A stretch of 64,000 nt of DNA. It comes from Dyadobacter linearis (GTDB lineage: Bacteria > Bacteroidota > Bacteroidia > Cytophagales > Spirosomataceae). The position numbers and the translations under genes were made by a program. Position 1 is the stretch's first letter, and each line of letters opens with the position of its first letter. Location of the stretch: positions 1 through 64,000 of the forward strand of contig NZ_CAJRAU010000003.1 in the NCBI RefSeq assembly GCF_907165045.1. Reading direction: 5' to 3'. Positions 52,274-61,462 of the stretch are shown here, one piece after another. Below the pieces are notes generated by a model. It searched no databases and was not told the origin of the DNA. It worked only from the letters and a program-made list of their open reading frames with translations.

Positions 52274-53182
52274 ATGAAAGCACTTGTCCTCGGGGGAGGT
52301 TCTATGAAGGGAGCGTTTCAGGTGGGCGTTATCCAGGCGGTATTGGAAAAGGGATTTGAACCGGATATGATCTACGGGATCTCGGTTGGCGCATTGAATA
52401 CTACTTTTCTGGCCAATGAGGCGGGCAGGCAATTCAGCGAGAAGAATGCGGTAAACTGGTCTTTTGCAAGCCGGAAGCTGCTCGAATTCTGGATCAAGAA
52501 TATCACACAGCCCCAGGATATCTCTACCCTGCGTTCCAGGGTTATGCTCGGAATGAATACCCTGATGAGCCGGTTTGACGGAATCGTGGATCCTGTTCCG
52601 CTGCATAATATGATCAGAAAGTACGTGAACAAGGATTTTCTTGAAAACACGCCTGTGAAAGTGAAAGTAGGCGCAGTGAATATAGACAGCGGGGAGATCA
52701 AATATGTATCGCCCAGCGACCGGCATTACCTTGACTTTGTCTTCGCAAGTTCGTCCATTCCGATGCTGATGCCGGCGGTAGAGATTGAGCAGCAGCTTTT
52801 TCTCGACGGCGGAATGCGGGAAGTAGCGCCCGTGCGGCAGGCAATTGAAGACGGCGCCACGGAAATCGTGCTCATCGCCTGTCATTCACCCCTATTGTAC
52901 CAGCCGGAGGATATTAACTCAAGAAATTTAATCACGCTGATCGAAAGGGTAAGAGATATCACCGTCAACCAGATCGTGAACAGCAATATCGCCTGGGCCG
53001 AATCTTATGTGGACAGGTCTATTTTGCGGGGCAAGCAAATGAAACTGACCGTGATCCGCCCATTGACCCCATTGTTCCTGGATTTACAGCATTTCACTTC
53101 CGACGATATATCGAGATTGATCGTGGAAGGTTACCGCGCAGGTATGGAAGTACTTTTAAAAAAAGAGAAAATAGCTGAATAA
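52274..53182 (+). CDS. Patatin-like phospholipase
   Basis: A 302-residue patatin-family hydrolase. The oxyanion loop LVLGGGSMKGAFQVGV is at 5-19, the nucleophile S37 in YGISVGALN, and the dyad aspartate D178 in LFLDGGMREVAP. No signal peptide, so it is probably cytoplasmic and acts on phospholipids or acyl esters. The start is the ATG at 52274, behind the homopurine tract. It converges on the TonB-receptor gene across a shared terminator. Confidence 0.9.
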   Translation: MKALVLGGGSMKGAFQVGVIQAVLEKGFEPDMIYGISVGALNTTFLANEAGRQFSEKNAVNWSFASRKLLEFWIKNITQPQDISTLRSRVMLGMNTLMSRFDGIVDPVPLHNMIRKYVNKDFLENTPVKVKVGAVNIDSGEIKYVSPSDRHYLDFVFASSSIPMLMPAVEIEQQLFLDGGMREVAPVRQAIEDGATEIVLIACHSPLLYQPEDINSRNLITLIERVRDITVNQIVNSNIAWAESYVDRSILRGKQMKLTVIRPLTPLFLDLQHFTSDDISRLIVEGYRAGMEVLLKKEKIAE

Positions 53183-53208
53183 CAATTCCAGCAAAGGACT
53201 GAATACAA

Positions 53209-53242
53209 AAAGGCCGGGAGACAAACGCTGCTCCCGGCCTTT
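53209..53242. terminator. Bidirectional terminator between patatin and TonB-receptor genes
   Basis: A 12-bp stem AAAGGCCGGGAG / CTCCCGGCCTTT with a 10-nt loop lies between convergent stops. A and T runs flank both sides, so it should work in both directions. Confidence 0.85.
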
Positions 53243-53263
53243 CTTATATTGTAATTCCTGATT

Positions 53264-56200
53264 TTAGAACAAATACCTAACACCTACCAACATGCTCCAT
53301 GTAGTGGAAGTGGTCGTGTTATTACGGAAGATCTGGTCTGTCGGCAGAACCGTTTTTCCATCGATCTGAATCGTGTTCATCGTAAATACCGGTACACCAT
53401 TTGCATCTACGCTTTTGCGGCGCAATGGCATATTAGCTCCTGTGATAAGCTCCTGGCGAACTCCCCATTTCGAGCTAAGCAGGTTACCAGCATTGATCAC
53501 GTCCACACTCAGTTGCAATGTATTTTTAGTTTTGCCAATATTCGTGAAGATATCCTGCAAGAATTTGAAATCAACGCGGTTCAGCCAAGGCATTACACCA
53601 CCGTTACGATCTGCATATCCGCCCCTTTTGCTTTTCAGGAACTCGTTGCTCTCGATATACTTATCAAAAGCTGCCCGCTGCTCCTCGGCTGTGAAAGTCA
53701 CTCCGCCTACGGTATTGTTATCAAAAGTAAGCTCAGAAGCGCTGCGAGGCACATATAACATATCCGCACCGATCGCATCTCCGTTCAAGTCACCATTATA
53801 GGTGTACGAAAATCTGCCCTGGGTAACATTACCGTAGTTTCCAAGGTTAGATCCGTTGTAGAACAATGAAAACGTAGAAGCAAGGTGATTTGCATATTCA
53901 ACCCGGTAAGACAATGTACCGATCACGCGGTTTGGCAGTGCATCCACAGAACTGAAAAGGCTCAGGTCATTCGGGTTGTTGATATTCGGCGTAGCACCCC
54001 AGGCCGAACTTGCATTAGATCCGCTGTTGTCTGTTGTTCCTTTGGCGGTAGTATGCGAGTAGAATACCGATCCGTAAAAGCCGCGGCGCGCAGCCATCGT
54101 CAAACCGATCGTAGCATTCACCGAGTAACCTTTTGAAGTATTGCTCAAAACACTCACAGAGTTTGCTCCGATTCTGCTGTTATACTGGTAAGAAGCCGTA
54201 TTTGGGTAAAATTCACGATCGTCTCCGCTGTAATTCAAGCGCTGTGTAGCTGCTTTTCTGTTTGCACCAAATTGGTAAACAGCCTGAATATCTTTGGTAT
54301 AGATCACATCTCCTGTCAAAGAAAATGGCGTTCCCGGGATTTTGTAATCCACACCGAAGCTTGATCTCCAAATTTGCGGCATCTTGAATTCAGGGTCAAC
54401 CAGGGCCAATGTACTTGGCAGACCAGCTCTTGGGTTTTTGATAAATACATTCTCTGCGCTGGCAGGCGTATTGTTCAGCCAGTAATATTTCTCAGGCTGA
54501 AAACGAATATCCTTGATCCACGGCGCAGAAGCTGCATAGCTACCCGGCTCAACCACATTCTGGATCACACCCAGTCCGGTTGGCATATTGGTAAGCCAAA
54601 CAAACGGCACGCGACCAGCGAAAATACCTGTACCTCCCCGGAAGATCAGTGACTTATCGCCTTTTGCATCCCATCTGAAACCAACACGCGGAGATAACAT
54701 CACGCGCGTTTTAGGCCACGAACCTGTGTCGTAAGTACGCTCAGCGCCATTCAATCCCAATAATCTCAAAGTATCTACTGCCGAGTTTCTTGTCAGATCA
54801 TTCAGGAATACCGGCATTTCAGCGCGAAGTCCCGCTGTAATGGTCAGTCTTTCGTTTACGTCAAATTTGTCTTGAATATAGATCGAAGGAAGACCGTATT
54901 TTACAGGAGCGTAAGGATCCTGTCCTTCGTAAGGGTAAGTCAATGCAAACTGCAAAGGAGCAATTTCACTCGGTGTACCAGTTGCCAGGAATTCCTCAAC
55001 CGAAGCATAACGGTAATAAGAAGTACCGTTTCTCAGGTATCTGTTACCAAATTTCTGCATTTCAAAACTGATACCTCCCGTAAAAGTGTGCTTGCCTGTT
55101 ACGTAGGTAAGGTTATTGATAAAGCTGAAATTATCATTCAAAACGTCGTTACCGTAAGTAAACAGCTCGTAACCTGCTGTAATGTAGTTCTGATAAGTAG
55201 TAGTAGCCGGGTCTCTCAGATTGTCTCCTGCAAAACCGATATCGATCATCGGGAACTCAGCACTTGGCGAACTGCGGGTCGCCTGAATGCGACTGTAAGT
55301 AGCAAGGAACTGGTTCGATAGTTTCGGGGTGATCTCGCTGTTCAATTCAGCTGTAATTGAGCGTACAATGTTTTTAGTTGAATACATTGTATTTGCAAAT
55401 GCCATTGAAAGCGCGCTCACACGACCACTTTCGAAAGGTGTACGCGGGTTAGCACCTGAGTTTGCATTCACCAAAGAAGGAGCTGAACTCTCTACCTGAT
55501 TATAGCGAACTGCCAATTTGTTCTTGTTATTAATGTTCCAGTCGATCCTGGCCAATATGCTCGTCGTTTTTTCGCTGTTGTCATTTGCATAACCCTCATA
55601 AGCGCCCGGATCGTAACCCCAGCGGTTGATCAGGTGATTGCGAACTGCTTCCAGGTCTGCTCTTGTTGTACGCGAGATATTCTGTGTCTGGTCAGCAATA
55701 CCATTTTCCGACGGTCTCCACAAGTTCACTGCGCCTACACCTGAGCCTGTTTTCTTGATCTGCTCTGCATTCACGAAGAAAAACAATTTGTTTTTCACCA
55801 ACGCACCACCTAATCTCAAACCGATCGTCTGGCTGGTCGCGTCTGGTCTGGTAATCTCACTTCCATCGACTTTCTTGCCCTGTAAATCCTGATTGTTGTA
55901 AAATCCGTAAGCAGAACCTGTCAGCTTGTTCGTTCCGCTGCGGGTTACCGCGTTAATACCTGCTCCTGAAAAACCGCTCTGACGAACGTCAAACGGTGCG
56001 ATATTCACCTGAATTTCTTCGATCGCATCCAAAGACAGACCTCCGCCGCCCGGAAGCGGGTTATCATTCAAACCAAAACCATTATTGAAATTTGCTCCGT
56101 CAACCTGGAAGTTGTTATAACGACCGTCGCGGCCACCGAAGCTGTTACCGTTTGCCTGAGGTGTCAACCGTGTGAAATCACTGATGCTCCTGGATACGGT

Positions 56201-56668
56201 CGGTAAAGTTCTCAGCTGCTCGCTGTTCACCGAAGTCGCGGCGCCTGTTCTTTCCCCATTGAAAACCTGGCCTGCACCTGAAGTAACTACTACTTCCTGT
56301 AACTCGGTCCCGCCTTCTGTGAGTACGATATTGATATTGCTGGCTGTACCGAGTTCAGCAAAAATGTTGGATTTGCTTTGCTCCGAGAAGCCTACAAATG
56401 TAACGGTCACTTTATAAGGTCCCCCAATCCGGACCGATGGAAAACTGTACCTGCCTGCATCGGTGGTTACGGTACCATATTGCGTTCCCGACGGTTCGTG
56501 CACTGCTACCACCGTGGCTCCCGGGAGCGCTTCCCCTTTGGAGTCCGTGATCGTTCCGTTAATTGCGGAAGTAGTTACCTGCGCCTGTAGTTGCCCTCCG
56601 AGTAAAAACAATGAAGTAGCAACCAGTGCGGTAAACACTGCCCTGAAAAGTAAACTTTTCCTTCTCAT
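53264..56668 (-). CDS. TonB-dependent receptor, Oar-like
   Basis: An 1134-residue outer-membrane receptor. It has a signal peptide (MRRKSLLFRAVFTALVATS then LQAQ), a carboxypeptidase-regulatory-like domain (about 33-115; GTITDSKGEALPGATVVA), a plug domain (about 125-250; QEVVVTSGAGQVF, FQVDGANFNN) and a barrel ending in LVGVRYLF. The N-terminal layout matches Oar-type proteins of Bacteroidota and Myxococcus. No SusD partner is present, so the ligand is unknown. Promoter motifs lie just upstream at 56732-56763. Confidence 0.9.
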   Translation of the reverse strand: MRRKSLLFRAVFTALVATSLFLLGGQLQAQVTTSAINGTITDSKGEALPGATVVAVHEPSGTQYGTVTTDAGRYSFPSVRIGGPYKVTVTFVGFSEQSKSNIFAELGTASNINIVLTEGGTELQEVVVTSGAGQVFNGERTGAATSVNSEQLRTLPTVSRSISDFTRLTPQANGNSFGGRDGRYNNFQVDGANFNNGFGLNDNPLPGGGGLSLDAIEEIQVNIAPFDVRQSGFSGAGINAVTRSGTNKLTGSAYGFYNNQDLQGKKVDGSEITRPDATSQTIGLRLGGALVKNKLFFFVNAEQIKKTGSGVGAVNLWRPSENGIADQTQNISRTTRADLEAVRNHLINRWGYDPGAYEGYANDNSEKTTSILARIDWNINNKNKLAVRYNQVESSAPSLVNANSGANPRTPFESGRVSALSMAFANTMYSTKNIVRSITAELNSEITPKLSNQFLATYSRIQATRSSPSAEFPMIDIGFAGDNLRDPATTTYQNYITAGYELFTYGNDVLNDNFSFINNLTYVTGKHTFTGGISFEMQKFGNRYLRNGTSYYRYASVEEFLATGTPSEIAPLQFALTYPYEGQDPYAPVKYGLPSIYIQDKFDVNERLTITAGLRAEMPVFLNDLTRNSAVDTLRLLGLNGAERTYDTGSWPKTRVMLSPRVGFRWDAKGDKSLIFRGGTGIFAGRVPFVWLTNMPTGLGVIQNVVEPGSYAASAPWIKDIRFQPEKYYWLNNTPASAENVFIKNPRAGLPSTLALVDPEFKMPQIWRSSFGVDYKIPGTPFSLTGDVIYTKDIQAVYQFGANRKAATQRLNYSGDDREFYPNTASYQYNSRIGANSVSVLSNTSKGYSVNATIGLTMAARRGFYGSVFYSHTTAKGTTDNSGSNASSAWGATPNINNPNDLSLFSSVDALPNRVIGTLSYRVEYANHLASTFSLFYNGSNLGNYGNVTQGRFSYTYNGDLNGDAIGADMLYVPRSASELTFDNNTVGGVTFTAEEQRAAFDKYIESNEFLKSKRGGYADRNGGVMPWLNRVDFKFLQDIFTNIGKTKNTLQLSVDVINAGNLLSSKWGVRQELITGANMPLRRKSVDANGVPVFTMNTIQIDGKTVLPTDQIFRNNTTTSTTWSMLVGVRYLF

Positions 56669-57139
56669 AAACTTTGGTGATTAGGTTTGTACTATTAGTG
56701 GTTCACTTCTGGTGACAAGCACCATTAACTGCAAAATAATACCTTTTTAGATTGAGAAACAAAAATCAAAATCCTACTAAAATGCAATACTAATATACGT
56801 AACTACCTGATTTATTGGAATAATGAATTTTATTAAAGCAATAATTAAACATTTACCAAAACGCCGGTTATTATAATTTTATAACCTTTTCGAATGTCTG
56901 ATAATCATTATCCACAGCCTAAAATGGGCTTTTTATGTAGAATTACCTTGTACGGACGTATAAGCCATAATTCAATATGTTAAGATTTTGTTAAGTTTTC
57001 AATACTTAGCGTGCCGAACGAAAGAAGCTCGGCAGAAAAGGCATTTGAAAAAAATATTCCAAAAATTTTCCTGCTGAACAATTGTAGCCTTCTTTTGTTA
57101 CTATCTAGTACCACCACTTTTATTGAACTCAAAGAGCAA
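56669..57139. other. Divergent AT-rich intergenic region
   Basis: About 470 bp without a convincing gene separates the TonB-receptor gene from the alpha/beta hydrolase gene. The left part holds the receptor promoter and leader. The rest is very AT-rich. A frame open from 57011 runs into the hydrolase but its peptide (for example LLNNCSLLLLLSSTTTF) is not family-like. I see no RNA gene. Confidence 0.5.
56732..56763 (-). promoter_or_regulatory. Promoter of the TonB-dependent receptor gene
   Basis: On the minus strand TTTG (plus-strand 56760-56763) is followed after 20 nt by TTATTTTG (56732-56739), one mismatch from TAnnTTTG. Spacing matches the Bacteroidota -33/-7 promoter. Transcription would start near 56725, leaving a leader of about 55 nt. 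Confidence 0.6.
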
Positions 57140-57916
57140 ATGCAACTCAACTATAAAAAGATCGGAGATAGCGGGAAACCATTGCTGATTCTTCACGGCG
57201 TTTTTGGATTTCTGGACAACTGGCTCACGATCAGTAAAGCAATCGCAGATCACGGGTATCAGCTATATCTGGTAGACCAGCGAAACCACGGCCGCTCTCC
57301 GCACGAAGCGCCGCTCGATTTTCCTACACTTGCGAAAGATCTGGAAGGGTTTATCAAAGAGCACAATATCGAAAACCCGATCCTGCTCGGCCACTCAATG
57401 GGCGGAAAAACGGTGATGGAATATGCAGTTACTTACCCAGGTACTTTTGAAAAACTGGTTATTGTGGATATTGGCCCAAAGGGTTACCCTATTCATCACA
57501 CCAAAATATTGGAAGGATTGAATGCAATTCCGATTGATCAGATCGAATCGCGGAATGAAGCTGATGAAATTCTGAGTCGGTATGAACCTATTCTGGCGGT
57601 GCGCCAATTTTTGCTAAAAAACCTTTACAGAAGCGATGAAGGCGGTTTTGCGTGGCGGTTTAACCTGCCGGTACTCACATCGGATATGCCGAAAGTGGGG
57701 GCAGAAATAAAGTCTGAAAAGCAGGTAGAGGCGCCGGCACTATTTATCCGCGGCGCCAATTCGCATTACATTCAGGATGAAGATATGGTGGGAATTAAAG
57801 AACTGTTTCCCCAGGCAAAGCTTGAAACGATCCAGGATGCGGGGCACTGGGTACAGGCCGAACAGCCGAAAGCTTTTGTGTCAGTACTGATGAATTTTCT
57901 CAACGAAACTATCTGA
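57140..57916 (+). CDS. Alpha/beta hydrolase, YbfF-like esterase
   Basis: I chose the ATG at 57140, giving 258 residues that begin MQLNYKKIGDSGKPLLILHG, the expected fold start. The oxyanion HGVFGFLDNW is at 19-28, VDQRNHGRSPH at 45-55, the nucleophile S86 in LLGHSMGGKT, and the histidine of DAGHWVQAEQP near the end. It resembles E. coli YbfF, an esterase acting on acyl thioesters. It overlaps the end of the lipoprotein gene by 8 bp, tail to tail. Confidence 0.88.
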   Translation: MQLNYKKIGDSGKPLLILHGVFGFLDNWLTISKAIADHGYQLYLVDQRNHGRSPHEAPLDFPTLAKDLEGFIKEHNIENPILLGHSMGGKTVMEYAVTYPGTFEKLVIVDIGPKGYPIHHTKILEGLNAIPIDQIESRNEADEILSRYEPILAVRQFLLKNLYRSDEGGFAWRFNLPVLTSDMPKVGAEIKSEKQVEAPALFIRGANSHYIQDEDMVGIKELFPQAKLETIQDAGHWVQAEQPKAFVSVLMNFLNETI

Positions 57917-58340
57917 CGAATTTCCTTCTGAAATTGTTGCAGGAAGAAATGATCATTTCGTCTTGATTGACCGTCAGTTCCCAGAGCGGGCAGAATGCGC
58001 AGTTAACCTTCGCACAGAAATCGTTTGCCGGTAATGCAAATTGTGGTTTGATATCGATGAGGCGGCCATTGATGAGGAGCGATTTGGGGGAACAGCACAT
58101 GGGAAGTCCGTCTGCGTAAAGGATCACGCCGTCGCTGCGGAACATCAGCGTATCTGTCGCCGCGGCAGGCACTTTTTCCCATACATTCTTATTATCGATC
58201 GACACTCTTTCAACTTCGGTAAGGTACCATTTTCCGCCAAGAGAGTTGATCTCAGCCATGCTAGGCATGTAGTCGAAACTGTCTTTTTTACAGGAAATCA
58301 GAACGGATAAGAACAGGGTGATATATAAAAGCCTTCTCAT
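57909..58340 (-). CDS. Small lipoprotein, function unknown
   Basis: A 143-residue protein with the lipobox LFLSVLISC (Cys17 as lipidation site). The mature part is small, with a cysteine-rich segment (PMCCSPKS and FCAKVNCAFCPLW). It resembles lipocalin-like or META-type small lipoproteins of Bacteroidota in length (GGKWYLTEVER opening), but I cannot assign a family. The many cysteines suggest disulfides or metal binding. Divergent from the RsmI-like gene. Confidence 0.7.
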   Translation of the reverse strand: MRRLLYITLFLSVLISCKKDSFDYMPSMAEINSLGGKWYLTEVERVSIDNKNVWEKVPAAATDTLMFRSDGVILYADGLPMCCSPKSLLINGRLIDIKPQFALPANDFCAKVNCAFCPLWELTVNQDEMIISSCNNFRRKFVR

Positions 58341-58417
58341 TGTATTTAAGTTTGTATAGTTCTAATGATTCAAATACTGTTTGATTGGTTGGAAAGAAGC
58401 AACATTTACAAATCGCT

Positions 58418-59122
58418 ATGACCGATTCCCCTATAAAACTTTTTATGATTCCCACGGTTCTGGCGGAAGGTACGCAGGAAGCGGTACTAAGTCCGCAGAT
58501 CCTGCGGGTAATCGGCGAGCTTGATGTGTTTTTTGTCGAAAATACACGGACTGCCCGGCGTTTTATCAGCAGCCTCAAACTGGGAAAAGTAATAGATAAC
58601 CTGACATTTATCGAGCTGACCAAAGATACACCGGAAAGTGAAACTGCCGGTGCGCTCAAAAGTTTGAAAACCAATGCAGGTATTATATCAGAAGCAGGCT
58701 GTCCCGGCGTGGCCGACCCGGGCGCAGTGGCAGTTCATATTGCACACCAGCTTGGTTTCCATGTTGTTCCGCTTGTGGGTCCCTCTTCTATTTTGCTTGC
58801 ATTAATGGCCTCGGGAATGAGCGGGCAGTCTTTTGCATTTCACGGATATCTGCCGATTGACAAAGTTTTGCGAAAAAAGACGATCCAAACGCTGGAAAGG
58901 GAAGGCAGGCAGCGCCAGCAGACGCAGATTTTCATGGAAACGCCATTCAGAAATAACCAGTTGCTGGAAACGATATTGGAAGCCTGCATGCCAGATACCT
59001 TTCTTTGTATTGCCGCGGAAGTAACCGGGCCGGAAGAATTTATCAAAACAATGCCTGTCAAAAACTGGAAATCGAACAAACCGGACCTGCATAAACGACC
59101 TACTATTTTTTTAATAGGCTAG
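58418..59122 (+). CDS. SAM-dependent tetrapyrrole-methylase-fold protein, RsmI-like
   Basis: A 234-residue methyltransferase of the tetrapyrrole methylase fold, related to RsmI (16S rRNA C1402 2'-O-methylation). FFVENTRTARRF near 38, SEAGCPGVADPGAVAV near 90 and LVGPSSILLALMASG near 120 are typical. I chose the ATG beginning MTDSPIKLFMIPTVLAEG. It is shorter than E. coli RsmI (about 286) and lacks its C-terminal domain, so it is either a paralogue or the short Bacteroidota form. The rRNA target is not certain. Confidence 0.8.
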   Translation: MTDSPIKLFMIPTVLAEGTQEAVLSPQILRVIGELDVFFVENTRTARRFISSLKLGKVIDNLTFIELTKDTPESETAGALKSLKTNAGIISEAGCPGVADPGAVAVHIAHQLGFHVVPLVGPSSILLALMASGMSGQSFAFHGYLPIDKVLRKKTIQTLEREGRQRQQTQIFMETPFRNNQLLETILEACMPDTFLCIAAEVTGPEEFIKTMPVKNWKSNKPDLHKRPTIFLIG

Positions 59123-59208
59123 CCATTTGTTTCCAACCATCGCGCATGCATACCGCTCCATGGAGAAGCAATCGTTTCCTCAACATCAACAGCAATCGAA
59201 ATTAAAAT

Positions 59209-59919
59209 ATGAAAAAATGGATCTCAGGCGCAGGACTTTTATTTGCATTGACCCTATGGGGATGCAGCGACGAAGGTCTGGACGCTATTTCAACGATCGA
59301 TTCCAATTTTGAAACGGGTGTAGACGGCTGGGCTCCCGGCCTGGCGGAATTTGATACGAAAATTGACACTGCCAGTATTGCCTTTCGTTTTGGCCGCACG
59401 CGGCTCCCATTCGGTCTCGATACCTCGCAGTATGCATTTATGATGCAGAGCAATAACCGCAGTGACGATATGTTTATGTATCTGAAAAAGAAAGTTACCG
59501 GGTTTGAGCCTAATGAAACGTATTCAGTAGTTTTTGATATTGACCTGGGAACGAAGGCCCCGGAGGGCAGTATTGGAGCAGGCGGCTCAACTGCAAATGC
59601 GGTGTATGTAAAGGCTGGCGTAACACTGGTGGAGCCTATTACCCGGCTTCAAGGTATTAACTATGTATTCAATCTGGATAAAGGCATACAATCGCAAAGC
59701 GGTGTCGACGGAATTGTGTTGGGCGACGTTTCAAATGGGACTTCGGATACCACTTATGTTTTGGTAAACAGGAACAATACAGACAAACCATTTCTGATCA
59801 AAACGAATGCAAGCGGAGAGCTTTGGTTTTATGTGGGGACTGATTCGGGATTTGAGGGGCTCACGAGACTTTATTATAATAGAATTAGAATTACAGCCAC
59901 GGAGCAAAACCTTAACTAG
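59209..59919 (+). CDS. Lipoprotein, probable beta-sandwich, function unknown
   Basis: A 236-residue protein with a lipobox (LLFALTLWGC, Cys19). The mature part is mostly beta strands with many Thr/Gly and an FETGVDGWAPGLAEF opening, as in carbohydrate-binding-like jelly rolls. It stands alone between the RsmI-like gene and a terminator. No family is recognised. Confidence 0.75.
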   Translation: MKKWISGAGLLFALTLWGCSDEGLDAISTIDSNFETGVDGWAPGLAEFDTKIDTASIAFRFGRTRLPFGLDTSQYAFMMQSNNRSDDMFMYLKKKVTGFEPNETYSVVFDIDLGTKAPEGSIGAGGSTANAVYVKAGVTLVEPITRLQGINYVFNLDKGIQSQSGVDGIVLGDVSNGTSDTTYVLVNRNNTDKPFLIKTNASGELWFYVGTDSGFEGLTRLYYNRIRITATEQNLN

Positions 59920-59930
59920 GAAAAGCTGCC

Positions 59931-59966
59931 AAAAGCCGCGCTGCAATCACATGCAGCGCGGCTTTT
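59931..59966 (+). terminator. Terminator of the lipoprotein gene
   Basis: A 15-bp stem AAAAGCCGCGCTGCA / TGCAGCGCGGCTTTT with a 6-nt loop lies 11 bp after the stop and ends in a T run. Confidence 0.9.
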
Positions 59967-60061
59967 GTATTTACCAACATACAATTGGAGAAACGCGGCA
60001 AACGGGTTTGCAAAGTCTTTTGTAACTTCGCCGCTTATCAATATGTGACAAACCGACGAGT

Positions 60062-60700
60062 ATGGTACAGGTAAAGAGCTTTGTTTTTAACCCGTTTTCT
60101 GAAAATACATATCTTATCCACGACGCGACAGGCGAGGCTGTGATCATCGATCCGGGTTGTTCGGATAAAGCCGAGCTGGCTGCTGTTGAGAGCTACGTGG
60201 AAGCCAATTCATTGAAACCGGTTTATGTGATCAATACTCACGCACATATCGACCATGTTTTGGGCATTGCGGCGCTGAAACGTAAATATGACATACCATT
60301 TGCATTGCATCAGCTCGACGAGCCGCTTTTGAAAGCAGTGAAAACTTACGCTTCCAACTATGGTTTTCACGGCTTCGATGAACCCGAAATTGATTCTTAT
60401 TTAAAAGAAGGTGAAGTTTTTCAGTTTGGTGAAACAGCGCTTGAAATCATTTTTGTACCCGGCCACGCGCCCGGCCACGTTGCATTTGTAAACCATGCGC
60501 AGCGTTTTGTGATCGGCGGCGATGTATTGTTTCGGCTCAGTATCGGGAGAACCGATCTGCCGGGAGGAAACCATGCCACACTTTTAGAAAGTATACGCAC
60601 AAAAATATTCACACTACCAGACGATTACACGGTTTACGCCGGTCACATGGAACCTACAACGGTGGGTTTTGAAAAGAAAAACAATCCTTTTTTCAGATAA
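60062..60700 (+). CDS. Metallo-beta-lactamase-fold hydrolase, glyoxalase II-like
   Basis: A 212-residue MBL-fold enzyme with the metal motif THAHIDH at 59-65, then FVPGHAPGHVAF near 137, VIGGDVLF near 157 and AGHMEPTTVGFEKK near 200. It resembles the hydroxyacylglutathione hydrolase-like group (YcbL type) that splits thioesters. The start is the ATG at 60062. It runs into pssA after 21 bp, so the two are likely co-transcribed. Confidence 0.88.
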   Translation: MVQVKSFVFNPFSENTYLIHDATGEAVIIDPGCSDKAELAAVESYVEANSLKPVYVINTHAHIDHVLGIAALKRKYDIPFALHQLDEPLLKAVKTYASNYGFHGFDEPEIDSYLKEGEVFQFGETALEIIFVPGHAPGHVAFVNHAQRFVIGGDVLFRLSIGRTDLPGGNHATLLESIRTKIFTLPDDYTVYAGHMEPTTVGFEKKNNPFFR

Positions 60701-60721
60701 ACATACCTTACCCGCCGCCTC

Positions 60722-61429
60722 ATGATCCGGAGAAATATACCCAATGCGCTCACTTGCGGAAACCTCCTCTGCGGCTGCGTCGGTGTGGTTGAAGCGTTTC
60801 ACAATAACCTGATCATCTCATGCATGCTGATCGGCGTCGCATTGATTTTCGATTTTTTTGATGGATTTGTTGCAAGAATACTGAAAGTGAGCTCGGCAAT
60901 AGGAAGAGACCTTGACTCACTTGCGGATATGGTCACCTTTGGACTACTCCCCTCCATTATTCTTTACCAGCTCCTCATGCAGAGCATTCCCGATCTGATG
61001 GGCATCTGGAAAGCTTACCCCGCATTTATAATCGCTATTTTTTCCGCGATTCGGCTTGCGAAATTCAACAACGATACCCGGCAAAGTGATTCGTTTATTG
61101 GCGTACCGACCCCAGCCAATGCAATGCTTATTGCCTCCCTGCCGGTTATACTGCTCACGGAAGATGCATTCTGGAAAGATATCATCATCAATACTACTAA
61201 CCTGCTGATACTCGCGGTTGTAATGTCCTATTTGCTCGTGATGGAGCTGCCGCTTATTGCATTGAAATTCAAAAGTTTTGGGTGGAAGGGAAATGAGGCA
61301 CGATTTGTTTTGATCATCACATCAGTCGTGCTGTTAGTGACTTTAAAAATATTGGCAGTACCCTTAATACTGATCGTCTACATTCTGCTATCCGTTTTTG
61401 AAAATGTGCGGAAGCGCAGTGGTGTGTGA
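60722..61429 (+). CDS. pssA: CDP-diacylglycerol-serine O-phosphatidyltransferase
   Basis: Inner-membrane enzyme that makes phosphatidylserine, precursor of phosphatidylethanolamine. The 235-residue protein has six to eight helices and the CDP-alcohol phosphotransferase signature DGFVARILKVSSAIGRDLDS followed by LAD. FIAIFSAIRLAKFN-like sequence follows near 100. The start is the ATG at 60722. fabH, another lipid gene, follows after 33 bp. Confidence 0.92.
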   Translation: MIRRNIPNALTCGNLLCGCVGVVEAFHNNLIISCMLIGVALIFDFFDGFVARILKVSSAIGRDLDSLADMVTFGLLPSIILYQLLMQSIPDLMGIWKAYPAFIIAIFSAIRLAKFNNDTRQSDSFIGVPTPANAMLIASLPVILLTEDAFWKDIIINTTNLLILAVVMSYLLVMELPLIALKFKSFGWKGNEARFVLIITSVVLLVTLKILAVPLILIVYILLSVFENVRKRSGV

Positions 61430-61462
61430 TCATTGCAATTGATATAAGAATTTAAACAAAAT

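Noticed and set aside
52262-52885. Antisense frame under the patatin gene
   Set aside because: The patatin motifs on the plus strand are complete; the antisense peptide has none.
57011-57139. Upstream extension of the alpha/beta hydrolase
   Set aside because: The 43 extra residues are low-complexity and the hydrolase fold starts cleanly at 57140.
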